Shown: in pieces, positions 15,184-22,863 of the stretch
How the letters are laid out: each line of letters begins with the position of its first letter
How positions within the stretch are numbered: the first letter of the stretch is position 1
Origin: an uncultured Lachnospiraceae bacterium
Lineage (GTDB): Bacteria; Bacillota; Clostridia; Lachnospirales; Lachnospiraceae
Direction of reading: 5' to 3'
NCBI GenBank assembly: GCA_910578795.1
Contig: CAJTSD010000015.1
Span: 4,836-68,835 of the forward strand
DNA length: 64,000 bases
Made by a program: the position numbers and the translations under genes
The notes under the pieces: generated by a model
Databases searched by the model: none
The model's input: the letters and a program-made list of their open reading frames with translations, nothing else
Told to the model about the DNA's origin: nothing

Positions 15184-16533
15184 ATGGGAATCGGAAAGGG
15201 AAAAGCAGTACTTATGAAGGCAGTCTCAGAATTAAAGGAGGCTGATTACTCCAAAGAGCCCGAGTTAAACAAGATTTACCGACGGCTGCTTGGCGGCAGA
15301 AAACAGTTTGCGGAGGTTTTTGAAAAAAACATCAAGGCAGTCATGCAGATTAGTTCTCTCGACCTGACAATGCAGCATCAAACGGAAAAAATCATGGATA
15401 TATCCAGCAGGGTGACAAGGGCAACCGAAACGATTTTCGGAACATCTGCCGGCTCATCAAACAGCCAGCATGAAGAGCTGACAAACAATATTATTAGAAT
15501 CTCTGAAAAAACAGACGAAGTTTACCGCAAAATAGAATCCGGACAATCGGAGCTGACCATGATTAAAGAGCTTTCCGAGCAGACGATCGAGGTTTCCCGC
15601 GAAATGAAGAAGGATATGGATGAGCTTATCAATATCATCAACCGCATTAGTTCTGTCGTGGCAGGCATTGACTCGATTTCGCTGCAGACCAATCTGCTCG
15701 CATTGAATGCTTCCGTAGAGGCTGCTAGGGCAGGTGAGGCTGGAAGAGGATTTGCAGTTGTTGCCGGGGAAATCCGTGAGCTTGCAGAAGAAACGCAAAA
15801 AATGACCAAAAGCATGGAATCTTTCGTGGATGACATGAAAAATGCTTCCAAGAAGAGCGTAACGAGTTCTACGGAAACCATTGAATCACTGGCGTCCATG
15901 ACTGACAAAATCAAAAATGTGTGGGAATTGAATGACGAGAGTCAGCGTTATGTTTCCAATATCAACGAAAATATCAGCTCCATTGCCGCTGTCAGTGAGG
16001 AAATCAGCAGTTCTATGGCTGAGATGGAGCACCAGTTAATGGAAAGCACAAACTTTATGCGTCAGGTTGGCGATGAGCTGCATGAGGCTACACGACCGGT
16101 CGTTGACATTGAAAAGACGCTTGACGCTACCGTAAAGCAGATGGGCGATATGACAAAGGACGCATTCTTCCATTTGGAAAAACAGGAATTTGCCGAATAT
16201 ATGAAAACTGCTATTTCGTCCCATCATACATGGCTTAACAACCTGAAAAAAATGATTGACAGCAGGACGGTTTCACCTTTACAGCTTGACTCCTCAAAAT
16301 GCGGATTCGGTCATTTCTACTATGCCATGACGCCGGACATTCCCGGTGTTCTGCCGATATGGGAAGGCTTGGGACCAAAGCATCAGAAATTCCACCGTTA
16401 CGGTGCCAGCGTAATGGATGCGATTACTAGCGGGGATTATATGGAAGCTGAAAGCATTTACCGCGAAGCCGAAATTTACTCAAGAGAACTGATTGCAGAT
16501 ATGGAGAAAATTCTTCAAATTACAAATGAATAA
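15184..16533 (+). CDS. Soluble methyl-accepting chemotaxis protein with C-terminal CZB zinc-binding domain
   Basis: A 449-aa receptor without any transmembrane or signal segment. The conserved signalling hairpin NLLALNASVEAARAGEAGRG and VVAGEIRELAEET lies at about 165-205, with long heptad helices around it. Residues about 340-447 form a chemoreceptor zinc-binding (CZB) domain: a histidine pair in SSHHTWLNNL, CGFGHFYYA, then HQKFHRYG, matching the Cys/His zinc site. CZB receptors in other bacteria respond to zinc availability or reactive chlorine and oxygen species. It should signal through the CheA/CheW system encoded at 60-63 kb. Ribosome-binding site GAGGG is 7 bases before the ATG. Confidence 0.93.
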   Translation: MGIGKGKAVLMKAVSELKEADYSKEPELNKIYRRLLGGRKQFAEVFEKNIKAVMQISSLDLTMQHQTEKIMDISSRVTRATETIFGTSAGSSNSQHEELTNNIIRISEKTDEVYRKIESGQSELTMIKELSEQTIEVSREMKKDMDELINIINRISSVVAGIDSISLQTNLLALNASVEAARAGEAGRGFAVVAGEIRELAEETQKMTKSMESFVDDMKNASKKSVTSSTETIESLASMTDKIKNVWELNDESQRYVSNINENISSIAAVSEEISSSMAEMEHQLMESTNFMRQVGDELHEATRPVVDIEKTLDATVKQMGDMTKDAFFHLEKQEFAEYMKTAISSHHTWLNNLKKMIDSRTVSPLQLDSSKCGFGHFYYAMTPDIPGVLPIWEGLGPKHQKFHRYGASVMDAITSGDYMEAESIYREAEIYSRELIADMEKILQITNE

Positions 16534-16560
16534 TGCTTGTTCATTAATTTACATATACAA

Positions 16561-16600
16561 AAACCATCAATTTTCTATTTCTTGATGGTTTTTGTATTTT
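16561..16600. terminator. Bidirectional terminator between convergent genes
   Basis: AACCATCAA (16562-16570) pairs with TTGATGGTT (16582-16590), flanked by T-rich sequence on the plus side and by A-rich sequence that gives T's on the minus side. It separates the chemoreceptor gene from the convergent REC-GGDEF-EAL gene. Confidence 0.8.
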
Positions 16601-18664
16601 CTATTTATATTCACTAATATCGCTATATGTAACCATAATAATCATTGTATCCGCACGTCTGCCAATAGGCTTTATAGACAACTTGTACCACAAGTCCGTC
16701 ATAACCTCATATTCCACAGGTCCAAAAAACTCCCCTCTGACCAACTTCCCAAATTCCTCTCTCAAGATGTCGCACTCATTTCTCACTCTACGGTTATGCT
16801 CATTCTCATCAACACCGATTTCAAAGGAAATATCACTATCATATCTTGGATTCGCACGTAAAAGTTCGATTTTTCCGTTGCGGTATTCATAAATTGCGAC
16901 GGGAATATCAAGCATATCAAAGAAAATACCGGTATTGGAACGTGTGTTCCATATTTCATTTATTATATCGGTATTTTCATCTGTAAACAGCCCCGTTTCC
17001 TTCATATTTTCTTTTTCAAGAAACGCCTCATACTCCACAATGGGCATCGGCTTTGCGTAATAAAAACCTTGTGCGTACTCACATCCAATGCACTTTAAGA
17101 AGTCTACCTGTTCCAGTGTTTCCACCCCCTCTACAATAGAAGGAAGGTGCAGCCATTTTGCCATACGGATCACAGAGGTAATCACTTTCTCGCCCTTGCT
17201 GTTGTTAAACTTTTGGCTCTGTTGCAGAAACTTCATGTCTACCTTTAGGTAATCCACTTCCATATCCTTTAATACATTGAGTGACGAATACCCGCTTCCA
17301 AAATCATCCATCATAATCTTAAATCCAATGTCATGAAGCCTGCTCATGGTGTTCATCACAAGCGCCTGATCCTCCATAAACGCACTCTCGGTCAGCTCCA
17401 AATTTAAAAGTCCTGCCGGTATACGGTACTCTGTAATCAGCTTTTTTAAAATTTCCACCAAATGCGGATTGTAAATATTTACCCGCGACACATTGACAGA
17501 AATCGGATTCGGATTTTTTCCCTCATCCAGCCATCTGCGGAGAAGTATACAGACATGGCGCCACATATACTGATCCAATCGCCCAATAATGCCATTTCTC
17601 TCATACACAGGAATAAATTCTCCCGGCGAAATCATCCCCCTGTCTGGATGCTTCCACCTTACGAGTGCCTCCGCACCATAGGATTTATCTGTCACAAGGT
17701 TAATCTTGGGTTGCAAAAATACCTCAAACTGCTCCTCTTCAATTGCCTTATTAACTTCATTTATAATAAACTGTTCCTGCCGCATGTTTTCGATCATACT
17801 GTCATCGTAATACGCAATGCTCTCCACAAACTTGCCCTTACAGTTTTTTGCCGCAAGAAATGCTCTGTCATACATTTCTGATACATCCATTGTACGGTCC
17901 TTAATAATATAAACACCACATGAAACTTTGATATTATAGTCCTTGTTGACTTTCTTCAAATTAATCTGAATCGCCTTTGCCATCAGGTCTATATTTTCCT
18001 CTTTATAGGGAAGACACACAGCAAATACATCATTCTCAAGCCTGCCGTAAGCAAAATCATCAAATACCATGGCAATACGGTTTAACTCTTTTGCAACACT
18101 GACCAATACTTTATCGCCTTCTTTTATGCCATAAAAATTATTGATCATTTTAAAACGGTCAATATCAATTCTCACAAATGCAAAATCCCCGTCTTTTGCA
18201 TCCGCCAAAAGCATCCGTACTTCCTGGTAAAATTTGAACTTTGTATACAATCCTGTCACAGAATCGCGCTCTGCCATAATCATACGACTTTTATCAATTG
18301 CATTTTTAATCCGAAACTGCAAAAGCACAGGATTATAAGGCTTCATCACAAAATCCCATACCCCTGCTTCCAAACACTTTTTCTCGGAATGCCAATCTTC
18401 ATTTGAAGTTGCTACGATTACCGGAATATTATCATTTTCTTTATGAAGGCGGAATTCATCCATAAACTGAAAACCATCCATCACAGGCATTATTAAATCC
18501 AGCACAATTACCGCAATCCTGTTAATATTGCGTTCAAGCAGTTCAAGAGCTTCCTTGCCATTGGATGCACTGATTACTTCAAACTCACTTATCAGCACAT
18601 CCGTAAGGGATTTCTTTACGAGCTCCTCATCATCTACTACCAATATCGTATCTTTTATCTCCAT
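16601..18664 (-). CDS. Response regulator with degenerate GGDEF, intact EAL and C-terminal PAS-like domain
   Basis: A 687-aa protein in four parts. REC spans 5-125 (phosphoacceptor D56 in VLDLIMP). The GGDEF fold spans about 133-290, with the active-site loop L-E-N-D-V-F (E210-F214), so cyclase activity is unlikely. The EAL domain spans about 298-560 and keeps the catalytic motifs EALVRW, NVS, ELTES, DDFGSG, KVD, EGVET and QGF, so c-di-GMP hydrolysis is likely. A C-terminal PAS-like region follows (about 580-687). ATG 18664 was chosen because AAAGGAG precedes it by 9 bases. It probably lowers c-di-GMP in response to an unidentified kinase; no adjacent kinase gene exists. Confidence 0.92.
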   Translation of the reverse strand: MEIKDTILVVDDEELVKKSLTDVLISEFEVISASNGKEALELLERNINRIAVIVLDLIMPVMDGFQFMDEFRLHKENDNIPVIVATSNEDWHSEKKCLEAGVWDFVMKPYNPVLLQFRIKNAIDKSRMIMAERDSVTGLYTKFKFYQEVRMLLADAKDGDFAFVRIDIDRFKMINNFYGIKEGDKVLVSVAKELNRIAMVFDDFAYGRLENDVFAVCLPYKEENIDLMAKAIQINLKKVNKDYNIKVSCGVYIIKDRTMDVSEMYDRAFLAAKNCKGKFVESIAYYDDSMIENMRQEQFIINEVNKAIEEEQFEVFLQPKINLVTDKSYGAEALVRWKHPDRGMISPGEFIPVYERNGIIGRLDQYMWRHVCILLRRWLDEGKNPNPISVNVSRVNIYNPHLVEILKKLITEYRIPAGLLNLELTESAFMEDQALVMNTMSRLHDIGFKIMMDDFGSGYSSLNVLKDMEVDYLKVDMKFLQQSQKFNNSKGEKVITSVIRMAKWLHLPSIVEGVETLEQVDFLKCIGCEYAQGFYYAKPMPIVEYEAFLEKENMKETGLFTDENTDIINEIWNTRSNTGIFFDMLDIPVAIYEYRNGKIELLRANPRYDSDISFEIGVDENEHNRRVRNECDILREEFGKLVRGEFFGPVEYEVMTDLWYKLSIKPIGRRADTMIIMVTYSDISEYK

Positions 18665-18750
18665 GACAACCGCTCCTTTTGTGTAAAATACCAAAAATCA
18701 CTGGTATATTTCTAATATTACTGTTAAATTAGTACAGTTGTCAATAGTTT

Positions 18751-18786
18751 GCACAAAAAGGAACCGAAAACGGTTCCTTTTTGTGC
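18751..18786 (-). terminator. Terminator after the transglutaminase-like gene
   Basis: A 16-bp perfect stem, GCACAAAAAGGAACCG / CGGTTCCTTTTTGTGC with an AAAA loop, begins 15 bases beyond the stop at 18801. T's within the 3' arm give terminator character on both strands. Confidence 0.82.
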
Positions 18787-18800
18787 AATATTACTATATT

Positions 18801-21800
18801 TTATTTTGTCTTAAAGCTCTTTACAATCGGCTTCACATTGGTAAGATTAGAGCCTGTTCCCTCTACTTTTACATAATACTGTTTTTTCGATTCAAGACTG
18901 TTCACACTGATATCCTGTGTGCATTTCTTGTCTTTATAGAAGGTCAGATCATAATCTGTTTCCGGCAGGACATTCTTTCCGATTGCAACTGTAACAGCAG
19001 GCTTTGTACCATTAACCTTTACTGTCACCTTTACCTTTCTGATGTCAATCGGAGTAATTGTATATGTTTTTCCAATTACAGCGCTTCCTGTATAATTTCC
19101 TTTGCCTACCACTTTCATGGTGTACTCGCCCGCTTCTATAGGCTGTGTCGTTCCCTCTGCACCCGCCTTTGTGTACTCAATATCATAATCCTTACCAGCC
19201 TTCAAGCTGACTTTCCTGTTTTTCTCATTAATGTGTCTTATCGTAACTTTAGCCGGATTTACTCCGCCATTGTATGCCTTTGACGTTGCCCTGACAGCGC
19301 TTGTGTCCGGATTTAACTCCAAAGGATTAATTGTGAATTCATAAACAAGCTCGCCGCCGTAGCTTCCTGTACCTGCAATCACAACTGACGCAGTACCTGC
19401 ATCCTTATTATTTTTATAAGTCACTTTAAATTTTACTTTCTTGGCTTTTCCTTCCGTTGTAAGCGCAACCTTCGGCTTGTATGCTTTTCCTGTGTACATA
19501 AGATTTGCATTATCCTGGAGCTGCTTTACTTGCGTAAGATCAAACCATTCCTCATGAAGCTTTTCACTGACAGACAATTTTAAGGTTGCCTTCTTTGCTC
19601 CAAAAGTGACAGTGATTGTCGTTTTGCCCATTCCCTTAGGCGCTATTGCAAGATCAATTGTATTACCGCTAATCGTCGTAGCCTCGGAAATTTTTGCCAC
19701 TGCTTCATTTGAAGATTTCACATTAAAATCATTGAAAAACGTTTGCAGTTCTTCCGCCGTATACATCGGATCTGCTGCCGCCTGGTTTACTTTAAGCAGA
19801 ATATGCTGGTCTTCATTTTCGCCGCTTTCAATTCCCACTGAAGTTGTAAGACTCGTTTTTCCGCCATTTTCAAACGTAATGGAATTAATCTGATGCACAT
19901 TGACAATACATGTTCCGGTCATCATTCCCATTGTCAGTGTGATTTTGGCAGAACCTGCACTTACTGCTGTAACCTTGCCGTTTGCATCTACCTTGGCAAC
20001 CTTTGGATTGCTGCTTGACCATACCTTCTCAAGCTGCCCGTTTGATGCATATGCATTGTCTGTTCCGGAAAGAACCGTAAGCTCTGCTGTTTTTTTAGGC
20101 AGAAGATTCAACTCTGTCTGTGAAAGAGAAAGTGTCATCTGTTCTTTTTCATTTTCCGGCTTATAGGAAGAGGAAGCACGCGTTACAAACCGGAAAACAT
20201 CCGTATATTCCACATACCGGTTTCCCATCGGAATATGAATTCCGTCATCGGCACATAATAGATAGGCTTCGTTTGCCCCAGTGTCATTCCAAGTAGAATC
20301 CTGAAGATACCAGTTTCCGTTTGGCATCTGCACATAATTCCATGCGTGTCCGCCGCCGGCATCACCTGTCGCATACATATTTGGAATGCCAACCGCATCA
20401 AGAAGTCTTGTCATTGCAAGCGCATAGCTCTCACATACACCGGAGCCTTTCAGTAAAATACCATATGATGAATGACAATAATAGTAAATTTCCTGTACGC
20501 CCGCATTGTCTGAAGAGCCACCAGTCACACCAAGGTCATTATAATAATTATTTTCGCAAATCCAGTTATCAAAATATTTTACAATTCCATATACCGGAGA
20601 AGACGGATAATTTTTCAACGCATATTCCTGTGCTGCTTCTGCAAGCTGCAGTACTTTGGCATTTGCATTATTACTGATTGTATCATTATAATACCTTGAT
20701 TTTCCAACAGTCACCTCAAAATTATATGTAGGATCATTTTTTGAGTGATAAGAATATTTTATACTGAATATACCTGTCTTTGATAAATCCATCCAGTCAC
20801 ATTTATAGGGCTCTGTCATAATATATGCAGAAACTGCCTGACAGAAATCAGCATAACCAAGCTTGCTCGAAGCAGTCAGCCGGAACTTATTTGTGCCTTT
20901 TCCCATCACCTTGGAAGCATCAAATATTTTTTTCTGCTCATCATTTAACTGATCCCGAAACCAATTATCATTCGGAAGAATCGAATTGTTCTGCTTTATT
21001 TCAGAAGTATCATATCCCAAATCCACAATCAAATCTGCTTTCACGTCTTCCGCTACGGAAAAATGTTCTTCTTCATATTTCGGAATCAAATCCATATTTT
21101 CTTCCGTTAACACAAACGTTTCTGGTATACTTTCTGTTTCTTCTTCCGTAACAGTTTCTGTATTTTCAACGGAAGCCTCCTCTGTCATGTTCTCGCCCGG
21201 TGCTAAAGTCTCTTCTTCCAAAACAGTTTCTTCCACCGAAGCAGTTTCTTCAGCCGAAATGGATTCTTCCTCTGAAACAGGCTCTTCTATGGAAGCTTCT
21301 TCTGTTGCAGCTTCGTTATCAGAAGTTTCTTCTGAATCAGTCACCTGCGTTGCAGTTTCCTCTGCCGCCTCTTCTTCTGATACTGTTTCTGTTTCATCTT
21401 CTGCCTGCGTATTCTCCTCTGTAGCAGCCTGTTGTGCTGTGTCTGTCTCTTTTGCCTCTGTATCCTGCACAGACTCGGAATCGTCTAACCAATCCCTTGA
21501 AAACGCATTCATAGCAGCCGAAAGCTCTTTTATTGGAATGGAATAATGGAATACAAGTTCTCCATTTCCATCTACGGCAACAACAACATCCTCCAAAACA
21601 TCACCGCAGCTTTTTGCATATGCAATATCATCACAAAATTCAAAATAAGCATTTTGGGCATTCGTGTTCAGCGCATTTACCGTATCTGCCGACAGATAAA
21701 CAACATCATCGTAAACAACTGCGTCAGAGCCAACTGCCTTGCCGTCCTCTGATACGTTAAATGCATACAAATTGTCTGCCTCAGGATGCAATTCATCGGT

Positions 21801-21920
21801 CTGCATTTGGGCGTTTTCAACATCATCCGTAATTTCTGCCGCATTTACTGTAATGCCGGACGGAATCCCTGTCACGACAAGTGTCAATGCCAGCAGCATA
21901 GAAATCATTTTCTTTTTCAC
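18801..21920 (-). CDS. Large secreted protein with transglutaminase-like domain and Ig-like (BIG2) domain
   Basis: A 1039-aa exported protein. A signal peptide (MKKKMISMLLALTLVVTG, cleavage near AEI) precedes a segment of about 100 residues and then a Glu/Ser/Thr/Ala-rich low-complexity stretch (about 150-290). A transglutaminase/protease-like domain lies at about 460-570, with the triad visible as GVCESYA, GGHAWNY and QDSTWND. A BIG2 domain (SSSNPKVAKVDANGKVTAVS) lies at about 610-690, and further beta-rich repeats run to the end. There is no LPXTG or S-layer anchor. The start is GTG at 21920, with GGAGG 7 bases away. It may remodel peptidoglycan stem peptides or surface proteins. Confidence 0.88.
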   Translation of the reverse strand: MKKKMISMLLALTLVVTGIPSGITVNAAEITDDVENAQMQTDELHPEADNLYAFNVSEDGKAVGSDAVVYDDVVYLSADTVNALNTNAQNAYFEFCDDIAYAKSCGDVLEDVVVAVDGNGELVFHYSIPIKELSAAMNAFSRDWLDDSESVQDTEAKETDTAQQAATEENTQAEDETETVSEEEAAEETATQVTDSEETSDNEAATEEASIEEPVSEEESISAEETASVEETVLEEETLAPGENMTEEASVENTETVTEEETESIPETFVLTEENMDLIPKYEEEHFSVAEDVKADLIVDLGYDTSEIKQNNSILPNDNWFRDQLNDEQKKIFDASKVMGKGTNKFRLTASSKLGYADFCQAVSAYIMTEPYKCDWMDLSKTGIFSIKYSYHSKNDPTYNFEVTVGKSRYYNDTISNNANAKVLQLAEAAQEYALKNYPSSPVYGIVKYFDNWICENNYYNDLGVTGGSSDNAGVQEIYYYCHSSYGILLKGSGVCESYALAMTRLLDAVGIPNMYATGDAGGGHAWNYVQMPNGNWYLQDSTWNDTGANEAYLLCADDGIHIPMGNRYVEYTDVFRFVTRASSSYKPENEKEQMTLSLSQTELNLLPKKTAELTVLSGTDNAYASNGQLEKVWSSSNPKVAKVDANGKVTAVSAGSAKITLTMGMMTGTCIVNVHQINSITFENGGKTSLTTSVGIESGENEDQHILLKVNQAAADPMYTAEELQTFFNDFNVKSSNEAVAKISEATTISGNTIDLAIAPKGMGKTTITVTFGAKKATLKLSVSEKLHEEWFDLTQVKQLQDNANLMYTGKAYKPKVALTTEGKAKKVKFKVTYKNNKDAGTASVVIAGTGSYGGELVYEFTINPLELNPDTSAVRATSKAYNGGVNPAKVTIRHINEKNRKVSLKAGKDYDIEYTKAGAEGTTQPIEAGEYTMKVVGKGNYTGSAVIGKTYTITPIDIRKVKVTVKVNGTKPAVTVAIGKNVLPETDYDLTFYKDKKCTQDISVNSLESKKQYYVKVEGTGSNLTNVKPIVKSFKTK

Positions 21921-22120
21921 TTTGTTTCCTCCTATACATAATTTTCCTTACTAACGTCTTCCGCAGGATATCATAATCACCCGTTTACAATATTACTGTC
22001 TATTGTTTATCCAAATCGCCAATATCACCACGTATGCATTCATTATACCGTATTTCCCCAATATAACAAGTTCCATTTTGCATAAAATTTGCCAAAATTA
22101 TAAAAACATTTCTTACCTAA

Positions 22121-22149
22121 TTGACAAGAAAATCTTATTTTGCTAGTAT
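22121..22149 (+). promoter_or_regulatory. Consensus promoter of the lipoprotein gene
   Basis: TTGACA (22121-22126), 17-bp spacer, TAGTAT (22144-22149), 51 bases before the ATG. Confidence 0.85.
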
Positions 22150-22200
22150 CTTTAATAAATCTGTCATCATACGCAAACTTATTAACAATGGAGGATTCGC

Positions 22201-22620
22201 ATGAAAACCTGGCACATATTACCTGTTTCTATCATATTTATCAGCACTGCCCTGCTCTTATCAGGCTGCAGTTTTTTCAAAAATTCGGATACACTTGACA
22301 CACCTGATACCCCGATTAACGAGCTTGTTCCCCAAACAGAGGCAACTATGGAAAGCAAAATTAAAAATGCCACAGACATGTGCAGCTTTCTAAAAACCTC
22401 TTACAAAAAAATGCAGGAGCTTGCCGCCGCACAAGACGCATCGCCTGACGGCGTAAACGCGGCAAAAGCAGTCGAGGAACAGTACGCCGACCGCTTAAAT
22501 GAACTGTTTGCCCTTGATTTTTCCACAATAGACGAAACACAAATTGATTCGTATCTTGTGGAAATGACAGACCTCATCACGGTAATCCGTGAAACAAGAG
22601 ACGCGCTGACCTTCAACTAA
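22201..22620 (+). CDS. Small lipoprotein of unknown function
   Basis: A 139-aa protein with a lipoprotein signal peptide ending in the lipobox LLSGC (Cys about 23). The mature part is helical and hydrophilic (KMQELAAAQDA, VEEQYADRLNELFALD) with no recognised domain. It has a consensus promoter, a GGAGG site 6 bases before the ATG, and a terminator whose 5' arm overlaps the end of the coding sequence. It is divergent from the secreted transglutaminase-like protein. Membrane-attached; function not inferable. Confidence 0.85.
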   Translation: MKTWHILPVSIIFISTALLLSGCSFFKNSDTLDTPDTPINELVPQTEATMESKIKNATDMCSFLKTSYKKMQELAAAQDASPDGVNAAKAVEEQYADRLNELFALDFSTIDETQIDSYLVEMTDLITVIRETRDALTFN

Positions 22621-22645
22621 ACGACGGTCAGCGCGCTGTTTTTTT
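22602..22645 (+). terminator. Terminator overlapping the lipoprotein stop region
   Basis: CGCGCTGACC (22602-22611) pairs with GGTCAGCGCG (22626-22635), followed by CTG and seven T (22639-22645). The 5' arm lies inside the last codons. Confidence 0.88.
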
Positions 22646-22653
22646 GATGCTTT

Positions 22654-22863
22654 TTACTCGATGGAAACCACCTTATAATCCTGCTCCTCCACAGCCTTCG
22701 TAAGCGCCTCGTCAGACACCTCGCCGCTGCACGTTACCACTGCGGTTCCCTTTTCGTGGCTTACCGCCGCCTCTGTGACCCCCGCAAGCGCCTCTAAGCA
22801 TTTCTTGACCCGTGCCTCGCAGTGTCCGCACATCATTCCTTCGATTTTCATTGTCTTTGTCAT
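22654..22863 (-). CDS. Possible stand-alone CopZ-like copper chaperone from an internal start in copA
   Basis: An in-frame ATG at 22863 (copA Met792) is preceded by AAAAAGGAGG at 8 bases, as good as any ribosome-binding site in the window. It would yield a 69-aa HMA protein with C12-x2-C15 and a normal chaperone length. There is no stop codon before it, so the same sequence is the C-terminus of CopA. Either both forms are made, or this marks an old separate copZ fused by loss of the copA stop. No expression evidence is available from sequence. Confidence 0.45.
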   Translation of the reverse strand: MTKTMKIEGMMCGHCEARVKKCLEALAGVTEAAVSHEKGTAVVTCSGEVSDEALTKAVEEQDYKVVSIE

